Assembly: GCF_027922425.1 (NCBI RefSeq) | Contig: NZ_BSFQ01000039.1 | Coordinates: 1-64,000, forward strand | Reading direction: 5' to 3' | From: Pseudonocardia halophobica | GTDB taxonomy: Bacteria; Actinomycetota; Actinomycetes; Mycobacteriales; Pseudonocardiaceae | Length of the DNA: 64,000 bases | Shown here: positions 49,490 through 58,150 of the stretch, in pieces | Layout of the letters: each line of letters starts with the position of its first letter | Position numbering within the stretch: the first letter of the stretch is position 1 | Position numbers and translations under genes: made by a program | The notes under the pieces: generated by a model | Databases searched by the model: none | Told to the model about the DNA's origin: nothing | The model's input: only the letters and a program-made list of their open reading frames with translations

Positions 49490-51112
49490 ATGACCGCCAG
49501 ATCCCGCCGGGCCCTGCTGCTGCCGGCCCTGCTCTCCGCCGCCGCCGTGGCGCTCGCCGCCTGCGGCGGCTCCGGGGGCGCCACGTCCGGCGCCGACGCC
49601 GGACCGCCCCGGCCCGGCGGCACCCTGCGCTTCGCCGTGTCCAGCGACCAGGGCTGCGTGGACCCGCAGCAGGTCGGCAGCAACGACACGATCTACTCGC
49701 TGCGCCAGATCGTCGACTCGCTCACCGACCAGGACCCGCAGACCGGGGAGCTCGAGCCCTGGCTGGCGACCTCCTGGCAGACCTCGCCCGACGCGAAGAG
49801 CTACACCTTCACCCTGCGCGACGGCGTGACCTTCTCCGACGGCACCCCGCTCGACGCGAACGCGGTCAAGGCGAACCTCGACCGGGTCCCGCAGATCGGC
49901 GCCCGTGGCACGCTCCCCAAGGGCTACCTCGCCGGCTACCAGGGCACCACCGTCACGAGCCCGACGCAGTTCACCGTGAACTTCAGCCGGCCCAACGTGC
50001 AGTTCCTGCAGGGCACCTCGACGCACAGCCTGGGGATCCTGTCCCCGGCGACCGTCGTGAAGTCCGACGACGAGCGCTGCGCCTCGGTGATCGGCTCCGG
50101 CCCGTTCACCGTGCAGAACTACGTGAAGAACGCGTCGCTGACGCTCGCCAAGCGGCCCGGCTACAACTGGGGCTCGGCGCTCTTCGCGCACCAGGGCGAG
50201 GCCTACCTCGACACCGTCGAGTTCCGGATCGTGCCGGAGTCCGGCGTGCGGACCGGCAGCCTGCAGTCCGGCGAGGTCGACGCGATCGGCAGCATCGGCC
50301 AGCAGGACGAGGCACCGCTCTCCGACGCCGGCGCGCAGTTGCTGGCCCGCTCCAACCCGGGCATCACCTTCGGCATCGGCTTCAACTTCACCAAGCCGAT
50401 CGTGTCGGACCCGGCCGTGCGGCAGGCCCTGTCGCTGGCGATCAACCGGCAGGAGGTCGTCGGGGCGGTCTACACCTCGCAGACCACGCCGGCGACGAGC
50501 GTGCTCGCCTCCACCACCCCGTCGTACGCGGACGAGTCGGCCGGCCTCGGGTTCGACCTGGAGAAGGCCAAGGCGACGCTCGACGCGGCCGGCTGGGCCC
50601 CGGGCCCCGACGGGATCCGGGTCAAGGACGGGCAGCGGCTGAGCTTCCCGCTGTCCTTCGCCAACAACGCGGGGACCAACAAGCCGAGCCTCGAGCTGAT
50701 CCAGCAGCAGGCCAAGGCCGCCGGGATCGACCTGCAGGTCCAGGAGTTCCCGATCGCCCAGTTCCCCACGATCCAGTCCTCGGGCGACTTCGTCGCGATC
50801 TGGGGCAACCTGACCCGCGCCGACCCGGACATCCTGCGCAGCTCCTTCTCCACCGCCGGCGCGAACTACTACCGGGTGCCGCCGAGCCCGCTGGAGGCGC
50901 TGCTGCAGCAGGAGGCCGCCGAGCCGGACCCGGCGAAGCGCACGCAGATCGTCGCGCAGGCCCAGCAGGAGCTCCTCGCGCAGGGCTTCTACGTGCCGGT
51001 CGCCGAGCTCACGACGGTGCTCGCGGTCGCGCAGGACGTGCACGGCGTGACCTTCGACGCCTCCTCCCGCATCCAGCTCCACGACGCCTGGAAGAACGAC
51101 GGAGCGCAGTAG
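49490..51112 (+). CDS. ABC substrate-binding lipoprotein, peptide/nickel (family 5) type
   Basis: A 540-residue lipoprotein with signal LLLPALLSAAAVALAACGG and lipobox LAAC. The family 5 start PGGTLRFAVSSDQGCVDPQQ and the motifs LEPWLATSWQ and FTLRDGVTFSDGTPLDANAV are standard. It delivers its ligand to the two permeases encoded next. Sulfur-responsive control suggests an organosulfur compound or S-containing peptide rather than general peptides. The next gene starts directly after its stop. Confidence 0.92.
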   Translation: MTARSRRALLLPALLSAAAVALAACGGSGGATSGADAGPPRPGGTLRFAVSSDQGCVDPQQVGSNDTIYSLRQIVDSLTDQDPQTGELEPWLATSWQTSPDAKSYTFTLRDGVTFSDGTPLDANAVKANLDRVPQIGARGTLPKGYLAGYQGTTVTSPTQFTVNFSRPNVQFLQGTSTHSLGILSPATVVKSDDERCASVIGSGPFTVQNYVKNASLTLAKRPGYNWGSALFAHQGEAYLDTVEFRIVPESGVRTGSLQSGEVDAIGSIGQQDEAPLSDAGAQLLARSNPGITFGIGFNFTKPIVSDPAVRQALSLAINRQEVVGAVYTSQTTPATSVLASTTPSYADESAGLGFDLEKAKATLDAAGWAPGPDGIRVKDGQRLSFPLSFANNAGTNKPSLELIQQQAKAAGIDLQVQEFPIAQFPTIQSSGDFVAIWGNLTRADPDILRSSFSTAGANYYRVPPSPLEALLQQEAAEPDPAKRTQIVAQAQQELLAQGFYVPVAELTTVLAVAQDVHGVTFDASSRIQLHDAWKNDGAQ

Positions 51113-52081
51113 ATGAGCGCACCCGGCACCCTGCCCCGCTACCTGCTCCGGCGCCTCGGGACCGCGGTCGCGGTCCTGTGGGCGGCGTACACGGTCAGCT
51201 TCGTCGTGCTCTACCTGCTGCCCGGTGACCCCGTCACCACGATGGCCAGCGGCGGGCTCGACGGCGAACCGCTGACTCCGGAGCAGATCGAGGCGCTGAA
51301 GGCGCAGTACGGCTTCGACAAGCCGCTGATCGTGCAGTACGGCACGCGGCTGTGGGCGGCGCTGCACGGCGACCTCGGCGCCTCCATCCAGAACGGGCAG
51401 GACGTCCGGGGCGCCATCCTCGAGGCGCTGCCGCCGACCGTGCAGATCGCGATCGGCGGGCTGCTGGTCGCGGTCGTGCTCGGCGGCGGCCTCGCGATCG
51501 CCGCCACCTACACCTCGCAGCGCTGGCTGCGGCAGCTGCTGATGGCACTGCCGTCGCTCGCGGTGTCGCTGCCGGTGTTCTGGGTGGGCCTGATGCTGGT
51601 GCAGGTCTTCGCGTTCGGCCTGCACTGGCTCCCGTCGGTCGGGGCGTCGGGTTTCCCGGCGCTGGTGCTGCCGTCGCTCACCCTCGGGCTGCCGATGGGG
51701 GCGCTGCTCGCGCAGGTGCTGGCCAAGAGCCTGACCACGGTGCTCGACGAGCCGTACGTCCAGACCGCGCGGGCCAAGGGCGTCGGGCGGGCGGCGATCC
51801 ACGTGCGGCACGCGCTGCAGAACGCGGCCATCCCGGCCCTGACGGTGCTCGGCTACGTCGCCGGGAACCTGCTGGCCGGCACCGTGGTCGTCGAGACGGT
51901 GTTCACCCGGCCCGGTCTCGGCCGGCTCACCGTGCAGGCCGTCGGCGTGCAGGACATCCCGCTGGTGCAGGGCGTCGTGCTGTTCGCGTCCCTGGTGTTC
52001 GTCGGCGTGAACCTGCTGGTCGACCTGATCTACCCGGTCCTCGACCCGAGGATCGCCAAGGGGGTGCCCGCGACATCGTGA
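51113..52081 (+). CDS. ABC permease, DppB type
   Basis: A 322-residue six-helix permease with the N-terminal YLLRRLGTAVAVLWAAYTVS F-type anchor and LPGDPVTTM typical of DppB/OppB. The EAA loop reads EPYVQTARAKGVGRAAIHVR. It starts immediately after the lipoprotein stop and its own stop overlaps the next start (GTGA). Confidence 0.93.
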   Translation: MSAPGTLPRYLLRRLGTAVAVLWAAYTVSFVVLYLLPGDPVTTMASGGLDGEPLTPEQIEALKAQYGFDKPLIVQYGTRLWAALHGDLGASIQNGQDVRGAILEALPPTVQIAIGGLLVAVVLGGGLAIAATYTSQRWLRQLLMALPSLAVSLPVFWVGLMLVQVFAFGLHWLPSVGASGFPALVLPSLTLGLPMGALLAQVLAKSLTTVLDEPYVQTARAKGVGRAAIHVRHALQNAAIPALTVLGYVAGNLLAGTVVVETVFTRPGLGRLTVQAVGVQDIPLVQGVVLFASLVFVGVNLLVDLIYPVLDPRIAKGVPATS

Positions 52082-53001
52082 CCGAGCTGCTGATCCGGGA
52101 GGGCCCTCCCGACTCGTCCGGCACCGCGCCCGGGTCGTCCGTCGCGCTGCCCATTCCGCCGACCCGGCGGGAACGCCTGCACCGCGTGCTGCGCTTCCTC
52201 GGGCGCCGGCCCGGCCTCGTCGTCGCCTCCCTCGTGGTGCTCCTCGTGCTGGTGGCGGCGTTCGCGCCGGGTGCCCTGGCGCCGGGGGACCCGAACGTCG
52301 GCGTCGTGGCCGACAAGCTGCGCCCGCCGAGCGCCGCGCACCTCTTCGGCACGGACTACCTGGGCCGGGACGTCTACACCCGGGTGGTGCACGGGGCATC
52401 GCTGTCCCTGCAGGCCACCGTGATCGCGGTGGCGGTGGCGCTCGTCGTCGGCGGGCTGCTGGGGCTGCTCGCCGGGTTCGTCGGCCGCTGGGTCGACGAG
52501 GCGCTGATGCGGGTGGTCGACGTGCTGCTGTCGATCCCCGCGATCCTGCTGTCCCTGGCGCTGATCACCGCCCTGGGCTACGGCACGATCAAGGTGGCGA
52601 TCGCCGTCGGTGTGGCGAGCGTGGCGAGCTTCGCGCGGGTCATGCGGGCGGAGACGATGCGGATCCGCCGGTCGACCTACGTCGAGGCGGCCCGGGCCGT
52701 CGGCACCCGCCGGTACGTGACGCTGTGGCGGCACGTGCTGCCCAACGCCGCCGGCCCCGTCCTCGTGCTCGCGGTGCTCGAGTTCGGGCTCGCGATCCTG
52801 GCCGTGTCCTCGCTGTCCTTCCTCGGCTACGGCGCCCCGCCGCCGGCCCCCGAATGGGGCTCGCTGATCGCCGAGGGCCGCAACTACCTGGCGACCTCGT
52901 GGTGGCTCTGCGCCATGCCGGGCCTGACGATCGCCGCGACCGTGCTGTCGGTGAACCGGATCTCCCGGGCGCTCGACGGGGAATGGAGCCGGGCCCGGTG
53001 A
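52078..53001 (+). CDS. ABC permease, DppC type
   Basis: A 307-residue permease with a cytoplasmic N-terminus of about 40 residues, LFGTDYLGRDVYTRVVHGAS typical of DppC, and the coupling loop STYVEAARAVGTRRYVTLWR. Overlaps genes on both sides by 4 nt. Pairs with the DppB-type permease to form the channel. Confidence 0.93.
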   Translation: MTELLIREGPPDSSGTAPGSSVALPIPPTRRERLHRVLRFLGRRPGLVVASLVVLLVLVAAFAPGALAPGDPNVGVVADKLRPPSAAHLFGTDYLGRDVYTRVVHGASLSLQATVIAVAVALVVGGLLGLLAGFVGRWVDEALMRVVDVLLSIPAILLSLALITALGYGTIKVAIAVGVASVASFARVMRAETMRIRRSTYVEAARAVGTRRYVTLWRHVLPNAAGPVLVLAVLEFGLAILAVSSLSFLGYGAPPPAPEWGSLIAEGRNYLATSWWLCAMPGLTIAATVLSVNRISRALDGEWSRAR

Positions 53002-54632
53002 ACAGCATTCTGGAGGTCTCCGGCCTCGACGTCGGGTACCGGATCGCGGGCGGGCACATCCACGCGGTGCGCGGCGCCTCGCTGACCGTGAGGGAGGGCG
53101 AGGTCGTCGCGGTCGTCGGGGAGTCCGGGTCCGGCAAGTCCACGCTGGCCCAGGCCGTGATCGGGCTGCTGCCGGGCAACGGCGCGATCGAGGGCGGGAG
53201 CATCCGGCTGGGCGGTTCGGCGGACACCACCGAGCTGACGGCGTTGTCCGAGAAGGCCTTCCGCGCGGTCCGCGGCCGTCGGATCGGGCTGGTCCCGCAG
53301 GACCCGACGGTCTCGCTCAACCCCGTGCAGCGCGTCGGCGTGCAGGTCGGCGAGGTGCTGCGGGTCCACGGGCTCGCCGACAAGCGCAGCGCCCGGCTGA
53401 AGGCCGTGGAGCTGCTGGCCAGGGCCGGGCTGCCCGACCCCGAGGTGCGGGCGGGGCAGTACCCGCACGAGCTCTCCGGCGGCATGCGGCAGCGCGTGCT
53501 GATCGCGATCGCGATCGCCGCCCGGCCCGGACTGATCATCGCCGACGAGCCGACCAGCGCCCTCGACGCCACCGTGCAGCGCCGGATCCTCGACCACCTC
53601 GACGCGCTGCGGGCCGAGACCGGGACGGCGATGCTGCTGATCACGCACGACCTCGGGGTGGCGGCGGACCGGGCGGACCGGGTCGTCGTCATGTCCGGCG
53701 GGCGGATCGTGGAGGAGGGTCCGGTCGACCGGATCCTCGCCGACCCGGCCGACCCGTACACGCGCACGCTCGTCGCCGCCGCGCCCGGCCTGTCCGCCCC
53801 GCCCGCGCCGCGGATCCCGCCGCAGCCGAGCGGCCGCCCGATCGTGCAGGTCAGCGGCCTGACGAAGGACTTCCCGCTGCCCCGCCTGCAGGGGAGGCGC
53901 GGCGTGCTGCGCGCGGTCGACGAGGTCTCCTTCGACATCGCCCGCGGCGAGACGCTCGCGCTGGTGGGGGAGTCCGGCTCCGGGAAGTCGACCACGGCCC
54001 GGCTCGTGCTGCGGCTGGCCGACCCGACCGCCGGCGAGATCCGGTTCGACGGCGCCGACATCACCCGCGTGAAGGGCCGCAACTGGCGGGAGCTGCGCCG
54101 ACGTGCCCAGCTCGTCTACCAGAACCCGTACGCCTCGCTCGACCCGCGCTTCTCGGTCGAGGAGGTCGTCACCGAGCCGCTGCGGGCGTTCGGCGTGGGC
54201 AGTCCGGCGGAGCGGCGCGCCCGGGCGGCCGAGCTGGTCGGGCGCGTCGCCTTGCCGGCGTCGGTGCTGGCCCGCAGACCGGTGGAGCTCTCCGGCGGCC
54301 AACGGCAGCGGATCGCCGTCGCGCGGGCCCTCGCCCTGTCCCCGGACCTCGTGGTGTGCGACGAGCCGGTGTCCGCCCTGGACGTCTCGGTCCAGGCGCA
54401 GGTCCTCGCACTGCTCGAGGAGCTGCAGACCGACCAGGGCCTCGCCTACCTGTTCATCTCGCACGACCTCGCCGTGGTCCGCCGGATCGCCCACCGGGTC
54501 GGCGTGATGCGCGAGGGCCGGCTCCTGGAGCTGCGGCCCACCGAGGAGCTCTTCACCGACCCCCGCGAGGACTACACCCGCGAGCTGCTCGGGGCGATCG
54601 CCGGCCGCCGGCACGCCACCGAGGCCGCCTGA
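52998..54632 (+). CDS. Fused two-domain ABC ATPase (DppD-DppF type)
   Basis: A 544-residue protein with two complete ATPase domains. Domain 1 (about 1-255) has GESGSGKSTLAQ, LSGGMRQRVLIA and LIIADEPTSALD. Domain 2 (about 275-540) has GESGSGKSTTAR, LSGGQRQRIAVA and LVVCDEPVSALD. Each domain ends with a peptide-transporter-type tail (DPADPYTRTL and DPREDYTREL). In many organisms the two are separate genes. GTG start overlaps the permease stop. A hairpin follows. Confidence 0.93.
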   Translation: MNSILEVSGLDVGYRIAGGHIHAVRGASLTVREGEVVAVVGESGSGKSTLAQAVIGLLPGNGAIEGGSIRLGGSADTTELTALSEKAFRAVRGRRIGLVPQDPTVSLNPVQRVGVQVGEVLRVHGLADKRSARLKAVELLARAGLPDPEVRAGQYPHELSGGMRQRVLIAIAIAARPGLIIADEPTSALDATVQRRILDHLDALRAETGTAMLLITHDLGVAADRADRVVVMSGGRIVEEGPVDRILADPADPYTRTLVAAAPGLSAPPAPRIPPQPSGRPIVQVSGLTKDFPLPRLQGRRGVLRAVDEVSFDIARGETLALVGESGSGKSTTARLVLRLADPTAGEIRFDGADITRVKGRNWRELRRRAQLVYQNPYASLDPRFSVEEVVTEPLRAFGVGSPAERRARAAELVGRVALPASVLARRPVELSGGQRQRIAVARALALSPDLVVCDEPVSALDVSVQAQVLALLEELQTDQGLAYLFISHDLAVVRRIAHRVGVMREGRLLELRPTEELFTDPREDYTRELLGAIAGRRHATEAA

Positions 54633-54636
54633 CCCG

Positions 54637-54667
54637 CCGCTCCCGCTGCCGGCGCCCGGCGGAGCGG
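54637..54667. terminator. Hairpin at the end of the sulfur operon
   Basis: CCGCTCC pairs with GGAGCGG, and inside them GCCGG pairs with CCGGC around CGC. It lies just behind the ATPase stop and before the convergent small gene. Confidence 0.55.
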
Positions 54668-54684
54668 TCGGCACCCGCTGTCGG

Positions 54685-54867
54685 TCACCACGCGGCTCGC
54701 GTGAACGCCGGGCGGGTGCGGCGCAGCCGCAGCACGCGCCAGGAGCGGTTGCCGATGCGCGGCCGGTGCGGCTGCCACCAGGAGGGCCGGTCGGCCGACG
54801 CGACGGCGGCGACGGCGTGCCGGGACCGGCCTCCGCTGCGGGCGAGTGCGAGGACTTCCTCGTCCAT
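54685..54867 (-). CDS. Small basic hypothetical protein
   Basis: A possible 60-residue protein, MDEEVLALARSGGRSRH at the start and a C-terminal half very rich in Arg, Trp and Pro (RPSWWQPHRPRIGNRSWRV). I do not recognise it. The ATG has GGAG 8 bases upstream, and a perfect GGAGTGA-N6-TCACTCC dyad lies further upstream, both of which support a real gene. The basic, tryptophan-rich tail could bind nucleic acid or membrane. It is convergent with the sulfur operon. Confidence 0.45.
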   Translation of the reverse strand: MDEEVLALARSGGRSRHAVAAVASADRPSWWQPHRPRIGNRSWRVLRLRRTRPAFTRAAW

Positions 54868-54891
54868 CGGGATGACTCCGAATCCGATGTT

Positions 54892-54911
54892 GGAGTGATT
54901 GCGGTCACTCC
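54892..54911. promoter_or_regulatory. Perfect 7-bp inverted repeat upstream of the small basic protein
   Basis: GGAGTGA and TCACTCC separated by TTGCGG, about 25 bases before the ATG of the small gene. A related GGAGTGG lies at 54932. Probable repressor or activator site. Confidence 0.45.
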
Positions 54912-55103
54912 GAGCGTATCCACGCACTACGCGGAGTGGTCCATGCCGCGGTCCGGAATCGTCGGTGAATGGCGAGACGCCGACGGTGAACGGGATGGGG
55001 ACATCTCGCGAACGAACGAGGCCGGGAGAGGCGGGACATGATCGGCGAACGCGTGCACCAGCGGCCCACAGCCGAGCGCTGGATGCACGGACACCACGAT
55101 CAT

Positions 55104-55118
55104 GGTCGACGGTCGACC
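55104..55118. promoter_or_regulatory. Palindrome GGTCGAC-G-GTCGACC
   Basis: A perfect inverted repeat in the long gap upstream of the STAS gene. It may be a regulator site, but its distance of more than 200 bases from either gene leaves this open. Confidence 0.35.
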
Positions 55119-55331
55119 ACGCTGATCAGCGGTTGTGTGCACGGACGGCGCTCCTCGGTGCCGTCGACGCACAGAATCCGCGCTCACCCGCACCGACGGT
55201 GACGTGACCGGCGAGCTGACGGCTCCCCGCCGGCCGGGATCCACGTTCGGAGCGCGGAGGCGATCTCCACGCGGTACGGTCCACGCACGGGTGAAGAAGG
55301 CCGCCCGGCCCTCGACGAGAGGAGGCGGCCG

Positions 55332-55721
55332 ATGACGCTCGCCCATCCCGCTCCCATGGCCATCGACGTCCCGGAGCCGGGCGCGTACACCATCCGGCTC
55401 CGCGGGCACCTCGACCGCCTGACCGGCGCCCGGCTGCTCCGGCTGGTCGACGCGCGGCTCCAGCTCGCCCGGCACGGGCACGCCGCCACGCGGCACGTCC
55501 TGATCGACGTCGCGGACGTCGACTCGATCGGCCCGGGCGCGCTCGCGGCGCTCACCCACGCCCAGCACGCCGCCGACCGCAGCGGCGTCACGCTCGACCT
55601 CGTCGGGGCGGGGGCGCTCGCCGGGCGGCTGGGCACGGTGGACCGGCAGGCGCTCGCGCGGTTCCGCTCGTTCCCCACGGTCGCCGCGGCGCTCGCGGGC
55701 CTGGAGGCCGAGGGCTGCTAG
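55332..55721 (+). CDS. STAS-domain protein (anti-anti-sigma-like)
   Basis: A 129-residue STAS domain: YTIRLRGHLDRLTGARLLRL, then HVLIDVADVDSIGPGALAAL and VTLDLVGAGALAGRL. In SpoIIAA-type antagonists the loop is DSSG with a phosphorylated second Ser; here it is DSIG, so switching by that phosphorylation is unlikely. It may be a phosphorylation-independent antagonist or part of another signalling complex. GAGGAGG precedes the ATG. Its stop overlaps that of the convergent ankyrin gene (CTAG). Confidence 0.78.
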   Translation: MTLAHPAPMAIDVPEPGAYTIRLRGHLDRLTGARLLRLVDARLQLARHGHAATRHVLIDVADVDSIGPGALAALTHAQHAADRSGVTLDLVGAGALAGRLGTVDRQALARFRSFPTVAAALAGLEAEGC

Positions 55722-56116
55722 GCCGTGCGGTGGGCGCGGAGGAGCTCCTGCATCTCGGGGAGCCCGAAGAACTCCGCGGTGGCGAGCGCCGACCGGCCGC
55801 CCAGGTCGGGGTCGCCGCCGGCCGCGAGCAGGGCCCGCACCGACTCGGCCGACTGCCGGAAGGTCGCGGCGGACAGCGCCGTCTGCCCGCGGTCGTTCGC
55901 GCGGTCCGGGTCGGCGCCGCGGTCGAGCAGCGCCCGCACCGTGTCCGGGTGGTCGTGGTAGGCGGCGAGGATCAGCAGGGTGTCGCCCTTGTCGTTGGTC
56001 AGGTCCGCCGGCAGGCCCGCGTCGACGTAGGCGGCCAGCTGGGCCGCGTCCCCGTTCCGGGCCAGGTCGAACATGCGGTGGGCGAAGGCGATGGTCTCCC
56101 CGTCCGGCTCCGGCAT
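55718..56116 (-). CDS. Ankyrin-repeat protein
   Basis: A 132-residue protein with three to four ankyrin repeats, for example DKGDTLLILAAYHDHPDTVR followed by ALLDRGADPDRANDRGQTAL and LLAAGGDPDLGGRSALATAE. No other domain is present, so it probably binds a protein partner. The ATG is 5 bases past the end of the upstream hydrolase-DUF5519 gene on the same strand, which suggests co-expression. The stop codon overlaps the STAS stop on the other strand. Confidence 0.85.
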   Translation of the reverse strand: MPEPDGETIAFAHRMFDLARNGDAAQLAAYVDAGLPADLTNDKGDTLLILAAYHDHPDTVRALLDRGADPDRANDRGQTALSAATFRQSAESVRALLAAGGDPDLGGRSALATAEFFGLPEMQELLRAHRTA

Positions 56117-56121
56117 GCCGG

Positions 56122-57279
56122 TCAGCCTAGGTGCGGCGCGGGGCCGCCGCCGGTCGCGGCGCGGTGCGCCGCGGTGACCAGGGCGGCCGCCACCGCAACC
56201 TCGTCGTCGTCGCGCGCCGCCGGGACGAGGACCAGCCCGGCCGCGAGCCGGACGCCCGCGAGCGGGTGGGCGAGGGCCCAGCCCTTCCCGAGGGCGTCGT
56301 AGAGCAGCGCCTCGGGGAGGGCGAGGTGCAGGCTGCCGTCCGGGTGCAGGTGCGCGAGCTCGTTCTCCGCCGGGTGGACCAGGGCCGCGGAATCGGCGGG
56401 ACCGTCCAGGAACAACGCCCGCGTGCCCGCCGGGCCGATCACGGCCGGCGCCGCCCGGCCGAGTCCGCGGATCCGCTCCCACAGCGCCGCCTGCCGCGTG
56501 CCGGGCGGCCCGACCGGCAGCTGGGGCAGGCCGGGCGTGGTGTCGGGCGGCTCCCCGGCCCGCTCCGGCAGCCGGCCCAGCCCGGGCCAGGTGGGCTCCT
56601 CGCCGTCGGGCAGGGGGTTCTCGCCGTGGGCGCGGAGGAAGTCGAGGCGATCGCCCAGCCAGCTGCCGGCCGCCGCGACGACCGACCCCGCCAGCGTCCC
56701 GCCGTCGGGCGTGCGCGCGACCCGGACCGGCGCGCCCGACCACCGCCGCAGCCAGTCCCAGGTCCGGTCCAGCAGCGGCGCGGGGGTGCGCGGGTCGGCG
56801 TCGGCGTGGGCGAGGAACACGGGCATGCCGCGCAGCGCCCCGCGGGGCGGCTCGGGGTCGAGCGGGACGGCGCCGTGCAACAGGACCGCGCCGGAGAACC
56901 GCTCCGGCGCGCGCAGCATCAGGTGTCCGGCCAGCGCGACGCCACTGCGGAAGGCCAGCAGCAGCACGCAGCGGTCGGGGTGGCCCTCGGTGTCCAGCCA
57001 GCGCAGCAGCCAGTCCCCGGCGTCGGCCAGCCCGGTGGGGTCCGGCCGCCCGTCGGTCTCGGCGAACCACGCGAACCCGCGCTCGACGGCCAGCGGCGCC
57101 CGGACGGCCACGTACGCGACCGGGCCGTGCGGCAGCCACGGCGAGATCTCGATCATCGAGTGCTCGCTGGTCCCGTTGCCGTGCAGCACCAGCACCAGCG
57201 GCGCCGCCGGGTGCGGCGACCCCCACCGCGCGACCATCGGCTCGTCGCCGGGACCGGTGGAGCGCGCGCCGACCGTCAT
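56122..57279 (-). CDS. Degenerate alpha/beta hydrolase fused to a DUF5519-like domain
   Basis: A 385-residue two-domain protein. Residues about 15-220 follow the phospholipase/carboxylesterase fold (LVLVLHGNGTSEHSMIEISP, VFLAHADADPRTPAPLLDRT). However, the nucleophile elbow reads LLLAFRSGVALAG instead of G-F-S-x-G, and the usual catalytic His position falls in PDGGTLAG. The triad is therefore broken and esterase activity unlikely. Residues about 280-385 resemble the luciferase-type DUF5519 domain (ENELAHLHPDGSLHLALP, WALAHPLAG), also found alone at 58959. Possible role: binding rather than catalysis. Confidence 0.7.
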   Translation of the reverse strand: MTVGARSTGPGDEPMVARWGSPHPAAPLVLVLHGNGTSEHSMIEISPWLPHGPVAYVAVRAPLAVERGFAWFAETDGRPDPTGLADAGDWLLRWLDTEGHPDRCVLLLAFRSGVALAGHLMLRAPERFSGAVLLHGAVPLDPEPPRGALRGMPVFLAHADADPRTPAPLLDRTWDWLRRWSGAPVRVARTPDGGTLAGSVVAAAGSWLGDRLDFLRAHGENPLPDGEEPTWPGLGRLPERAGEPPDTTPGLPQLPVGPPGTRQAALWERIRGLGRAAPAVIGPAGTRALFLDGPADSAALVHPAENELAHLHPDGSLHLALPEALLYDALGKGWALAHPLAGVRLAAGLVLVPAARDDDEVAVAAALVTAAHRAATGGGPAPHLG

Positions 57280-57359
57280 CCGGCGACCGTAGGACGCGGG
57301 ACGGGGCGGGCCCGTCTCAGTTCGACGCACCGCCCGCGGGGTTCTCGGAGCGTGCCGCG

Positions 57360-58019
57360 TCACCCTTCGCGCAGGTCGCCGTACGCCACCACGGACAGGA
57401 ACCGGATCGGCAGGGCGACGAGCTCGCGCGGACCGTGCACACCCTCGCCGTCGAGCTGCAGCGCGTCGCCCGGGCGCAGGGTGTAGCTGGACTCGCCGTG
57501 CCCGTAGAGCATCTCGCCCTCGAGCATGTAGAGCAGCTCGGTGCCGGGGTGCTGGAACAGCGGGAACTCCTCGCTGCGCTCGGTGAGCGTGACGAGGTGG
57601 GCCTCCATCCGCTTGTGCGGCCCGCGCAGGGCGCCCAGCAGGGTGTAGTCGTGGCCGACACGGGTGCCGCGCGCGACGATCCGGGCGCCGGACCCGGCCG
57701 GGGTGAACACCGCCTCGCGCGGGGTGTCGGCGCCGCGGAACAGCGAGGTCACCGGCACGTCGAGGGCGTCGGCCAGCCGGGCGAGCGTGGTCAGGCTGCA
57801 CGAGGTCTGGGCGTTCTCGATCTTGGAGAGCATCGGCTTCGAGATGCCGGTGCGCACGGCCATGTCCGCCAGCGTCAGCCCGGCGGCCTGGCGCAGCCGC
57901 CGCACCTGCACGGCGATCGCCCGCTCGAGCCGGCCCTCCTGCGGCGCGGGCTGGTCGACCTCGCGTGCGGCCGGCCCGTGCTCCGGGACCTGCCGCACCT
58001 GCTCGCTCGCACCCTCCAC
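57360..58019 (-). CDS. XRE-family regulator with C-terminal cupin
   Basis: A 219-residue regulator. The helix-turn-helix (LRQAAGLTLADMAVRTGISK PMLSKIENAQ, split here) spans about residues 35-90, and a cupin sensor (FPLFQHPGTELLYMLEGEML, RPGDALQLDGEGVHGP) occupies the C-terminus. Such proteins regulate neighbouring catabolic genes in response to a small ligand bound in the cupin. The start is uncertain: GTG 58019 is used, without a clear ribosome binding site. It is divergent from an SDR gene with a near-perfect 26-bp inverted repeat between them. Confidence 0.85.
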   Translation of the reverse strand: MEGASEQVRQVPEHGPAAREVDQPAPQEGRLERAIAVQVRRLRQAAGLTLADMAVRTGISKPMLSKIENAQTSCSLTTLARLADALDVPVTSLFRGADTPREAVFTPAGSGARIVARGTRVGHDYTLLGALRGPHKRMEAHLVTLTERSEEFPLFQHPGTELLYMLEGEMLYGHGESSYTLRPGDALQLDGEGVHGPRELVALPIRFLSVVAYGDLREG

Positions 58020-58097
58020 GGCGGCGAGGCTAGTCGGCGGGGTGCGCCCCGCCGCACGCCCGTTCCCTCGACGCACCTCCGGATGGCACGATCGGAA

Positions 58098-58123
58098 CCG
58101 TCCTGAACGATCGATCAGGACGG
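58098..58123. promoter_or_regulatory. 26-bp inverted repeat, probable XRE-cupin operator
   Basis: CCGTCCTGA and TCAGGACGG are exact complements around ACGATCGA, whose core CGATCG is itself palindromic. It lies between the divergent XRE-cupin and SDR genes, about 28 bases before the SDR start. Confidence 0.7.
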
Positions 58124-58150
58124 GATGTGCGACGACGGACGGGAGCGGGC

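Larger units (their letters stand above)
54868..55331. other. Intergenic region with two dyads
   Basis: 464 bases without a supported gene, between the leftward small gene and the rightward STAS gene. It contains GGAGTGA-TTGCGG-TCACTCC (54892-54911) and GGTCGAC-G-GTCGACC (55104-55118). Short frames here have no motifs. Confidence 0.5.

Noticed and set aside
54899..55207. Short plus-strand frame between the small gene and the STAS gene
   Set aside because: No Shine-Dalgarno sequence, no motif and it crosses the dyads; not supportable as a gene.
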